Source: Caryophanales bacterium UBA5455 (GTDB taxonomy: Bacteria; Bacillota_I; Bacilli_A; RFN20; CAG-826). Taken from it: 11,096 nucleotides of DNA. Both the position numbers and the translations under genes were made by a program. The notes beneath the pieces are model-generated. The model was not told the DNA's origin, ran no database searches, and was given only the letters and a program-made list of their open reading frames with translations. The stretch lies in the NCBI GenBank assembly GCA_002427365.1, contig DIQT01000020.1, positions 4,872 to 15,967 on the forward strand. Reading direction: 5' to 3'. Shown one piece after another: positions 5,708-11,096 of this stretch. Position 1 is the first letter of the stretch. Each line of letters begins with the position of its first letter.

Positions 5708-7708
5708 TTAAGCGTTTAAAAAGCCTTTTGTTTGGAGTAAATATTTAGCGTGTTCAATAATTACTTCGTTATCTTTCTTATCACTATTCTTAAGAATGGC
5801 TTCCGCATCCGCTTTTGCGTATTTAAACATTTCAAAATCACTAATTAAATTAACATAACGGAAGCTTGGTAACCCTGATTGGTTAACACTTGCGATTTCA
5901 CCAGGTCCCCGGAGTTCTAAATCTTTTTCTGCGATATAAAAGCCATCATTTGATTTAACTAAAACATTAAGTTTTTCTAATGATATATCATCTAAATCAT
6001 CACCAACGAGTAAGCATAATGATGGTTGACCTAAGCGGCCAATTCGGCCCCGTAATTGATGTAAGGAGGCTAAACCAAAGTGGGTTGGAGCGTAAATGAT
6101 CATTAAACTAGCGCTAGGTACATCTATTCCAACTTCAATAACACTTGTTGCCACAAGAATTGGCGTTAAACCCGCTTTAAAGGCATCAAAAGCCGTCTCT
6201 TTTTCTTCTTGTTTTAATTTACCGTGTAATAAGGAGACGCGGTTAGGATACGCCTTATTATACGTTTTATATAAAGTTTCCGCCGCTAAGTTTTTATTTT
6301 CAACATCTTCAATCCGTGGGGCAATAATAAAGATTTGTTCCTCCTTATTTAAAGCCTCTTCAACTACTTCCTTAAGTTCTTTATCACTTGATTCAACAAT
6401 TTTAGTTGTGATTTGCCGCTCTTTATTTGGAAATTGGTCAAGTGTTGTAACATCTAAGTCACCATAAATTGATAACGCAAGGGTGCGAGGAATTGGGGTC
6501 GCTGAAATTAATAATAAATCACTTCGATCACCTTTTGCGGCTAACGCCGCCCGTTGATTTACGCCAAAACGATGTTGTTCATCGATAATAACTAACCCTA
6601 ACGATTGATAAAAGACATCCGCGCTAAATAAAGCGTGTGTGCCAACTAAAATATCAATTTTGCCGGCAATTAGCCGTTCTTTTATTTCTTTTTTCTCTTT
6701 TTCTAATAAACTACCAACAAGTAATTCAATCTTTAATGGGAATGATTTAAAAAGGTTTGTAAGCGTTTTATAATGTTGCCGCGCGAGTGCATCCGTCGGT
6801 GCTAAAAAGGCTCCTTGATCACCACGTAAATAGTTTGCGTATAAACTGCTTGCGGCCACAACCGTTTTACCACTACCAACATCGCCTTGTAGAAGGCGGT
6901 ACATAAGTTCCTTTTCATTCATATCAAGAATGATTTCTCTAATTGCATTTACTTGTGAACGCGTAAGTTTATAAGGAAGCGATTTAATAAAATCGTTAAC
7001 ATTCTTTAATTCAATTGGGCTTTTACTACCTTTAGGTAACGCCTTATTTTCTTCACGAATTAACAACGTTTGTAAGGCATAAATTAGGCTTTCTTGATAT
7101 TTTAAAACGCGCAGTCCTTGATAAATTTCATTTTCATCTTTTGGAAAGTGAATTTGTTTTAATGCCGTTTCTTCATCAATAAAGCGGTACTTCTTAATTA
7201 AATTAGCAGGGAGGAAGTTATCTAATGTCCCGTGCATATTAGTAAATGCCTTATTAACTAACCGAACAAATTCGTGATTCGCAAGGTCCGTTGGTAACGA
7301 ATAAATTGGGCGTGAGTATTCACTTGCGTCCATTTCCCCTTTAACAATTGTTTGAAGGTTAATTTCTCGTCTTAACGCATCATATTTACCAACAACGGTG
7401 TATAAATTTTGGCTATTAATAAATTTTAATAAGTACGGGCGATTAAAAGCAACTAGCCGAAAGAAGGTTCCGTCTTTCGTTTCCATTTGCCAGCGAACAA
7501 TACTTAAGCGACCTTTTTTCGTGTAACTAACCGCTCCAGTAAGCCGCCCGAGAAAAACAACGCGGTCCTTATCGTTTAGCCCTGTTAATTTCGTTGGTGC
7601 AAAGTTATCATATGTTCTTGGCAAATGATAAAGAACATCATGAAAACTATAAATTTCCATCTTCGTTAAGGCGTTACTAATTCTATTACTTGCGGTTAAT
7701 TTTTCCAT
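5708..7708 (-). CDS. recG: ATP-dependent DNA helicase RecG
   Basis: RecG is a double-strand DNA translocase that remodels stalled replication forks, D-loops and R-loops. The 666 residues match the family. An N-terminal region with an OB-fold wedge domain (about 1-240) precedes two helicase domains. These show Walker A GDVGSGKT (275-282), the DEQH box (376-379), SATPIPRTLA (402-411), HGKLKQEEK (495-503), TSVIEVGIDVPSAS (521-534), QLRGRIGR (551-558) and the RecG-type ELRGPGEI (598-605). The ATG at 7708 gives a normal N-terminus, including the YHLPRTYD stretch that commonly opens the wedge region. No ribosome-binding site precedes it; instead a TATAAT lies 6 bases upstream, so it is probably translated from a leaderless mRNA. 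It is the first gene of the operon ending at ffh. The stop is TAA. Confidence 0.97.
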   Translation of the reverse strand: MEKLTASNRISNALTKMEIYSFHDVLYHLPRTYDNFAPTKLTGLNDKDRVVFLGRLTGAVSYTKKGRLSIVRWQMETKDGTFFRLVAFNRPYLLKFINSQNLYTVVGKYDALRREINLQTIVKGEMDASEYSRPIYSLPTDLANHEFVRLVNKAFTNMHGTLDNFLPANLIKKYRFIDEETALKQIHFPKDENEIYQGLRVLKYQESLIYALQTLLIREENKALPKGSKSPIELKNVNDFIKSLPYKLTRSQVNAIREIILDMNEKELMYRLLQGDVGSGKTVVAASSLYANYLRGDQGAFLAPTDALARQHYKTLTNLFKSFPLKIELLVGSLLEKEKKEIKERLIAGKIDILVGTHALFSADVFYQSLGLVIIDEQHRFGVNQRAALAAKGDRSDLLLISATPIPRTLALSIYGDLDVTTLDQFPNKERQITTKIVESSDKELKEVVEEALNKEEQIFIIAPRIEDVENKNLAAETLYKTYNKAYPNRVSLLHGKLKQEEKETAFDAFKAGLTPILVATSVIEVGIDVPSASLMIIYAPTHFGLASLHQLRGRIGRLGQPSLCLLVGDDLDDISLEKLNVLVKSNDGFYIAEKDLELRGPGEIASVNQSGLPSFRYVNLISDFEMFKYAKADAEAILKNSDKKDNEVIIEHAKYLLQTKGFLNA

Positions 7709-7714
7709 AATTTA

Positions 7715-7743
7715 ATTATAAAGAGTTTACGTTCGTTCCTCAA
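7715..7743 (-). promoter_or_regulatory. Promoter of the recG-plsX-rnc-ftsY-ylxM-ffh operon
   Basis: On the minus strand a -35 TTGAGG (7738-7743) and a perfect -10 TATAAT (7715-7720) are separated by 17 bp, the ideal sigma-A spacing. Only six bases lie between the -10 and the recG ATG, so transcription should begin at or next to the start codon. It stands just downstream of the terminator that ends the fakA operon, which supports a new transcription unit starting here. Confidence 0.78.
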
Positions 7744-7802
7744 TGCTCCAATCTTAAAATATGACTTTATTTCAAAATTATCTGATATTTACTTAATGTT
7801 TA

Positions 7803-7827
7803 GAAAAAAAGCACTCGATCGAGTGCT
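7803..7827 (-). terminator. Intrinsic terminator of the asp23-fakA operon
   Basis: On the minus strand a perfect 7-bp stem (AGCACTC/GAGTGCT, 7810-7816 and 7821-7827) with a GATC centre is followed by seven T (7804-7810, sharing one base with the stem). The core of the arms and loop is fully palindromic. It lies 28 bases past the fakA stop and about 60 bases before the recG promoter, so it insulates the two operons. Confidence 0.92.
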
Positions 7828-7854
7828 ATTAAGGGCGAATTTGCTAAATAAAGT

Positions 7855-9534
7855 TTATTCAACACCAATGACAAAGGAATAAACGGGTTGATTACCTTCG
7901 ATGATATCGAATTCAACTTCATCATATTTTTCAATGAGCGCGTCTTCAATTTGCATGACTTCGTTATCATTAACATCTTCACCAACTAAGATGGTTACGA
8001 TGCTTGTTAAGTCATCAATCATTAATTCGATTAAATCAATCGCGGCTTTTACTTTGTCATCATTGACAATAACAATTTTCTTGCCGTTAAGCCCCATAAA
8101 TTGGTCTTTTTTAACTTCAACGCCATCGACTGTTGTATCTTTAATCGCATAGGTAACTTGGCCAGTTTTAACCGTTTTCATCGCTTCAGACATTTCAACA
8201 AAGTTTGTTTCGGGATCAAAGGCGATATTAAAGTTCATCGCAGCGATTAAGCCTTGAGGAATTGTTTTGGATGGAATTACTTGCGCATTCACTTCATCGT
8301 TATCTTCTAGCACTTCACAAGCTTGAGACGCTGCCATAATAATATTGGAGTTATTTGGTAAGATGAAAATATGTTTAGCGTGAACTTTATCAATTGCGTC
8401 AATAAAGTCTTCGGTGGACGGATTCATTGTTTGACCACCCGAAACGATATAATCAACATTGAACCGTTTAAATAGTTCTTCGACACCATTACCACTTGCG
8501 ACCGCGATAATCGCATATTCTTTTAATTCTTTTTTAACAATATGACCATTGCCGTCATTACTAAACGGACGATGTTCTTCTTCAATTGCTGAATGTTGTT
8601 CGGTCATATTATCAATCTTAATTGTTTTAAATTCACCGAATTGTTGGGCGTAATTAAGAATATTACCTGGATTCATCGTATGAATATGGACTTTAACAAT
8701 TCCTTCCGTTTCATCAGCGACTAAGACAATTGAATCACCATGTGATTGAAGGACATTACTAAATCGTTCTTCATTAAAGTTCCGTTTTTGATCCGCTGGT
8801 CCTAAACCAAGAATAAATTCGGTACAATAACCATATTCTAGTTTTTCTTCGGTAAGATCGGTTAATAACGCTGATTTATCTGCTTCTTTACTTAAGGCGG
8901 TTGCTTGGGATTTTTGGATGACTTTGCCTTTCATCCCGCTTTCCATACCTTCTAAAATAACGACGATGCCCGCGCCACCACTATCAACAACGCCTGATTC
9001 TTTTAAAACTGGGAGTAAGTCCGGTGTTCTTTCTAAGGAAGCTTTCGCTTCTTTAATTAAAAAGGACATACATCTTTCCATCGTCCAATCATTTTTAACA
9101 TTATCACTTAACGCTTGGGAAGCTTCGCGAATAACGGTTAACATTGTTCCTTCAACCGGCCGCATGACCGCTTTATAAGCAACTTCTTTACCATTCATCC
9201 AGGCGTCAGCGAAGTCGCGCGGACGGACGACTTCTTTGCCTTCTAAAGATTTCGCAAAGCCACGAAAAATTTGGCTTGTAATGACGCCCGAGTTGCCTCT
9301 TGCGCCCATGAGCAAGCCTTTCGAGAATGCTTTGGCGATTTCATATGCGTTCGTATCATTCCGGTTGGCAATTTCTTTTGCGCCGCTTGATAACGTTAAA
9401 TTCATGTTCATCCCGGTATCCCCATCAGGGACAGGGAAGACGTTGAGCGCGTCAATTTCCGGGTAGTTATTATATAAGTGGTTCGTGGCAGAAATAATCA
9501 TCTGTTTCAAGATGCTGCCATTAAAATCTTTCAT
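7855..9534 (-). CDS. fakA: Fatty acid kinase subunit FakA (DAK2/YloV family)
   Basis: FakA is the ATP-binding kinase subunit that, with a FakB carrier, phosphorylates exogenous or recycled fatty acids to acyl-phosphate for PlsX and PlsY. The 559 residues match the family. The N-terminal DAK2-type nucleotide domain has PVPDGDTGMNM (34-44) with its metal-binding acidic residues, and MGARGNSGVI (76-85). The middle domain carries YGYCTEF (235-240, C237) and HIH (283-285), equivalent to the Cys and two His that bind zinc in the staphylococcal enzyme. The C-terminal domain (about 335-559) is DegV-like in character. The ATG at 9534 has a GGAGG ribosome site 8 bases upstream. It is co-transcribed with asp23, 15 bases upstream, as yloU-yloV are in Bacillus. 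No fakB lies in the window, so the partner is encoded elsewhere. Confidence 0.95.
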   Translation of the reverse strand: MKDFNGSILKQMIISATNHLYNNYPEIDALNVFPVPDGDTGMNMNLTLSSGAKEIANRNDTNAYEIAKAFSKGLLMGARGNSGVITSQIFRGFAKSLEGKEVVRPRDFADAWMNGKEVAYKAVMRPVEGTMLTVIREASQALSDNVKNDWTMERCMSFLIKEAKASLERTPDLLPVLKESGVVDSGGAGIVVILEGMESGMKGKVIQKSQATALSKEADKSALLTDLTEEKLEYGYCTEFILGLGPADQKRNFNEERFSNVLQSHGDSIVLVADETEGIVKVHIHTMNPGNILNYAQQFGEFKTIKIDNMTEQHSAIEEEHRPFSNDGNGHIVKKELKEYAIIAVASGNGVEELFKRFNVDYIVSGGQTMNPSTEDFIDAIDKVHAKHIFILPNNSNIIMAASQACEVLEDNDEVNAQVIPSKTIPQGLIAAMNFNIAFDPETNFVEMSEAMKTVKTGQVTYAIKDTTVDGVEVKKDQFMGLNGKKIVIVNDDKVKAAIDLIELMIDDLTSIVTILVGEDVNDNEVMQIEDALIEKYDEVEFDIIEGNQPVYSFVIGVE

Positions 9535-9549
9535 TATTTATTCCTCCGA

Positions 9550-9900
9550 TTACATTTGTTTCACGCCATGAATGTACACATTAATCATGTTAAAACGAAT
9601 ATCAAATGTTTTTTCAAGAACATATTTAACGCGTTTTTGTAATTCGTCGGCAATTTCGGTAATTTTTACACCGTATGCAACGACAATATATAAATCAACT
9701 TCATAACCATTTTTTGTATTACGAACAAAAACACCTTTCGGGTATTCGTTCGCTTCAAGAATATCAATCTCGTGTGTGCTATCTTTTTTTGTTAAACCGA
9801 CAACGCCATAGCAGCCCAGGGCAGTTTCGGCTGTAACGGTCGCTATTGCTTCGCCAGTAATATTAATCTTTCCATTAGGAGTGTCTTGATTAATAACCAT
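9550..9900 (-). CDS. Asp23/YloU-family envelope stress response protein
   Basis: This is a small cytoplasmic Asp23-domain protein. Staphylococcal Asp23 is anchored at the membrane and affects envelope stress responses, but the role of the YloU member encoded beside fakA is not established. The 116 residues contain the full domain: INITGEAIATVTAETALGCYGVVGL (13-37, reported in parts) near the N-terminus, a VDLYIVVAYGVKI strand (68-80) and a C-terminal INVYIHGVK (106-114). There are no membrane segments. The start at 9900 has an AAAGGAG ribosome site 5 bases upstream and a clear promoter. The TAA is followed after 15 bases by fakA. The constant pairing with fakA across Bacillota suggests a link to lipid or envelope homeostasis; that is inference. 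Confidence 0.93.
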   Translation of the reverse strand: MVINQDTPNGKINITGEAIATVTAETALGCYGVVGLTKKDSTHEIDILEANEYPKGVFVRNTKNGYEVDLYIVVAYGVKITEIADELQKRVKYVLEKTFDIRFNMINVYIHGVKQM

Positions 9901-9934
9901 AAGGGCTCCTTTCGTATCGCATAGATACTAGTGT

Positions 9935-9963
9935 ATTATACATATAAATCGCCGACTTTTCAA
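9935..9963 (-). promoter_or_regulatory. Promoter of the asp23-fakA operon
   Basis: On the minus strand TTGAAA (9958-9963) and TATAAT (9935-9940) are 17 bp apart, a near-consensus sigma-A promoter. The predicted start near 9928 gives a leader of about 28 bases that includes the AAAGGAG site of asp23. Unlike the recG promoter, this one yields a conventional leader. Confidence 0.85.
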
Positions 9964-9969
9964 ATACAA

Positions 9970-10006
9970 TAAGTTAAGATTTAACTTAAAACAAACTTTT
10001 TTAAGT
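9970..10006. repeat. Two interlocking perfect inverted repeats upstream of the asp23 promoter
   Basis: The first repeat pairs TAAGTTAA (9970-9977) with TTAACTTA (9981-9988) around three bases. The second pairs ACTTAAAA (9984-9991) with TTTTAAGT (9999-10006) around seven bases. They share bases 9984-9988, so only one could form as a hairpin at a time. Another TTAAG follows at about 10014-10018. The block ends 6 bp upstream of the -35, where an activator or repressor could bind. It is AT-rich, so part of the symmetry could be chance. Confidence 0.5.
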
Positions 10007-10040
10007 ATAAGTGTTAAGTGAAGCAAAACGCATTGCGCAA

Positions 10041-10081
10041 AACAAAGAAAAACGCGACCTAATCTAGAAAATATTGGTCGC
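10041..10081 (-). terminator. Intrinsic terminator spanning the stop codon of the PH-like membrane protein gene
   Basis: On the minus strand GCGACC (10076-10081) pairs with GGTCGC (10054-10059), with an inner AAT/ATT extension after a bulged base. It is followed by a broken T tract, GTTTTTCTTTGTTTT (about 10039-10053). The distal arm overlaps the TAG stop (10059-10061), so the hairpin includes the last codons. The T tract is interrupted, which makes strength uncertain. Confidence 0.65.
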
Positions 10082-10538
10082 TGAAGTTTAATAAATATGT
10101 GTCAAATTTTTCCTTATAGTAAGTAAAAACGGCTTTAGGATCATCCATAAAATTAACGACAAAGTTTCCTTTGTTTTTGGTCGTAATAACAAGCTGTTCC
10201 CCTTTTAGGCGAAGGGGCCATAAACTTGGATATAGCCCGGCATTTTTAATTTGCCCATAGCCAATTTCGGTTTTCCGCCGAAACACCCCATAAATAATTA
10301 CACCTTTATCATTAATTTCAAGCATTACTTTTGGTAAAAGAAGATACCTCAATAATAAATAAATAAACGCTAAAAACCAAATCGCGCCATAAATTATCCA
10401 TAAAACAACATCGCCCCAGACGTTAGTGTTTTTATTACTTAAAGAAATTATTCCCGCAATAAGAAAAAAGAAAAGATTAATTGCAAGGAAGATAACGGCA
10501 TATCGCCAAAAGTGGCAATGGGATTTGATAACTTTCAT
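10059..10538 (-). CDS. Two-helix membrane protein with a probable bacterial PH-like domain
   Basis: I do not recognise an exact family for this 159-residue protein. Two membrane helices are clear, at about 12-33 and 43-69, joined by a short polar loop, with a basic N-terminus (MKVIKSHCHFWR) that should face the cytoplasm. The C-terminal part (about 70-150) is predicted cytoplasmic. It alternates short strands, VMLEINDKGVIIYGVFRRKTEIGY (71-94, in parts), IKNAGLYP and QLVITTKNKGNFVVNF, and ends in a DDPKAVFTYYKEKF helix. This pattern resembles the bacterial PH domains of YdbS/YdbT-like membrane proteins; the match is by pattern only. The start at 10538 has no good ribosome site, and a TATAAT lies 9 bases upstream. 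It is monocistronic with its own terminator and stands between the rRNA operon and asp23-fakA. Confidence 0.78.
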   Translation of the reverse strand: MKVIKSHCHFWRYAVIFLAINLFFFLIAGIISLSNKNTNVWGDVVLWIIYGAIWFLAFIYLLLRYLLLPKVMLEINDKGVIIYGVFRRKTEIGYGQIKNAGLYPSLWPLRLKGEQLVITTKNKGNFVVNFMDDPKAVFTYYKEKFDTYLLNFSDQYFLD

Positions 10539-10547
10539 AGCACTTTC

Positions 10548-10576
10548 ATTATAACAAAATATAAAAATGGATTAAA
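10548..10576 (-). promoter_or_regulatory. Extended -10 promoter of the PH-like membrane protein gene
   Basis: On the minus strand TGT-TATAAT (10548-10556) is a consensus extended -10. The -35 at 17 bp is weak (TTTAAT, 10571-10576), as is usual for extended -10 promoters. The -10 is only 9 bases from the ATG, so the leader would be 2-3 bases or absent. Confidence 0.68.
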
Positions 10577-10611
10577 GAGCGGTAATTAGAACAAATTCGC
10601 CTTTTTCCCAT

Positions 10612-10620
10612 AAAAAAAAG
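10612..10620 (-). terminator. T tract directly after 5S rRNA, probable rRNA operon terminator
   Basis: Eight T on the minus strand (10612-10619) begin exactly where the 5S sequence ends. No separate hairpin lies between them. The closing helix of 5S itself would have to act as the stem, or termination uses another structure. The sequence beyond becomes the promoter region of the next gene. Confidence 0.45.
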
Positions 10621-10735
10621 CCCGGCAATGAGCTATCTTCTCATGAGCAACCCCATGATATTGTCGCCGCTACTGTGCTTAACTTCTGTGTTCGGGATGG
10701 GAACAGGTGTGTCCACAGCGCTAGTATCACCAGAC
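10620..10735 (-). rRNA. rrf: 5S ribosomal RNA
   Basis: The minus strand carries the diagnostic 5S core: CCCATCCCGAACACAGAAG, AAGTTAAGC and the GGCGAC region, followed by the GGGGTTGC segment. The ends were set by pairing the 5' GTCTGGTG with the 3' TGCCGGGC (eight pairs including wobbles), which gives about 116 nucleotides, normal for a Bacillota-type 5S. Termini are accurate to a few bases. It is transcribed after the 23S gene, as usual, and forms part of the large ribosomal subunit. Confidence 0.95.
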
Positions 10736-10856
10736 TATTTTTTTAAAGGATCATTGCCCTTTGAAAACTGGATATTAAGTTTATGCATGCTCGTTCTATA
10801 TTGTTAAAGTATCAAACCCAAATTTTATCTCTTGTACAACTTATAAATCATACGAT
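10736..10856 (-). other. 23S-5S internal transcribed spacer
   Basis: About 120 bases separate the mature 23S and 5S ends. No tRNA gene is present. The minus strand contains ATCCAGTTTTCAAAGG (about 10757-10774), resembling the CAGTTTT-C/G-A-A element common in Bacillota rRNA spacers and likely involved in processing or antitermination. Bases 10751-10758 are complementary to the 3' part of 5S. Confidence 0.7.
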
Positions 10857-11096
10857 TATTAAGTCCTCGACCTATTAGTACCAGTCAACTGAATGCATCG
10901 CTGCACTTACATTTCTGGCCTATCAACCCGGTCGCTTTCCGGGGGTCTTACTTCTTGCGAATGGGAAGTCTCATCTTAAGGTTGGCTTCACGCTTAGATG
11001 CTTTCAGCGTTTATCCAGTCCAGAGGTAGCTACCCAGCTGTGCCACTGGCGTGACAACTGGTGGACCATTGCTCTGTCCATTCCGGTCCTCTCGTA
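10857..11096 (-). rRNA. rrl: 23S ribosomal RNA, 3' end (truncated by the window)
   Basis: The minus strand holds the last 240 or so nucleotides of 23S rRNA. It begins at the window edge inside the sarcin-ricin loop (TACGAGAGGACCGG), the universally conserved elongation-factor binding site, and runs through GATAAACGCTGAAAGCATCT and AAGCGTGAAGCC. It ends in GTACTAATAGGTCGAGGACTTAAT, as in Bacillota 23S (pieces read separately). The mature 3' end was placed by comparison with the known GAGGACTTAA ending and may be off by a few bases. The rest of the gene, and presumably 16S, lies beyond 11096. Confidence 0.97.

Noticed and set aside
6096..6467. A 123-codon plus-strand frame opposite recG.
   Set aside because: Antisense to conserved helicase motifs, no promoter or ribosome site, and biased composition; a shadow frame.
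7800..7985. A 61-codon minus-strand frame at the end of fakA.
   Set aside because: It overlaps fakA in another frame and runs through the fakA terminator, which a real gene would not.
10736..10856. A possible tRNA in the 23S-5S spacer.
   Set aside because: No T-arm GGTTCGAATCC-type sequence, acceptor pairing or cloverleaf can be drawn.
1..11096. A mobile element, phage, CRISPR or defence system hidden in the window.
   Set aside because: No transposase or integrase motifs, terminal repeats, spacer arrays or defence domains were seen; nearly all sequence is covered by conserved housekeeping genes.

Overview
This window is a housekeeping region of a low-GC bacterium of the Bacillota/Mycoplasmatota type. 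The genes are AT-rich, stop codons are mostly TAA, and the order (rRNA operon end, asp23-fakA, recG-plsX-rnc, ftsY, ylxM-ffh) is a shortened form of the well-known Bacillus segment yloU-yloV-recG-fapR-plsX-fab-acpA-rnc-smc-ftsY-ylxM-ffh. Every conserved protein reads through at full length with TGG for tryptophan, and ylxM appears to end at TGA. The standard bacterial code (TGA = stop) therefore applies, unlike in Mycoplasma and Spiroplasma. The compaction (no smc, acpP, fabD/G or fapR in their usual slots) and an elongated UppP suggest a lineage near Acholeplasma, Izemoplasma or Erysipelotrichia; this placement is inference.

Layout from left to right. Bases 1-1000 (+) hold most of uppP, truncated at the window edge. 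It converges on ffh across a perfect 13-bp-stem terminator that serves both strands. From about 7708 down to 1058 (-) lies one probable seven-gene operon: recG, plsX, rnc, ftsY, a small three-helix membrane protein, ylxM and ffh. Spacings are short or overlapping everywhere except an 80-bp gap before plsX, which holds an inverted repeat and a possible internal promoter. Its main promoter lies so close to recG that the transcript should be leaderless. A strong terminator (7803-7827) separates this unit from the upstream two-gene operon asp23-fakA (9900-7855, -), which has its own near-consensus promoter and an inverted-repeat cluster upstream. Next comes a monocistronic membrane protein with a PH-like domain (10538-10059, -). 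Last come the 5S rRNA and the 3' end of the 23S rRNA, both on the minus strand; the window ends inside the sarcin-ricin loop.

Functionally, fakA and plsX belong to the acyl-phosphate route for making membrane lipids, ffh/ylxM/ftsY to co-translational protein targeting, uppP to undecaprenyl carrier recycling, rnc to rRNA maturation and RNA decay, and recG to replication-fork repair. I see no CRISPR array, phage, insertion sequence, toxin-antitoxin or defence system. The points most worth a second look are the unrecognised membrane protein coupled to ftsY, the roughly 70-residue charged insertion in UppP, the leaderless or near-leaderless promoters, and the inverted repeats upstream of plsX and asp23.
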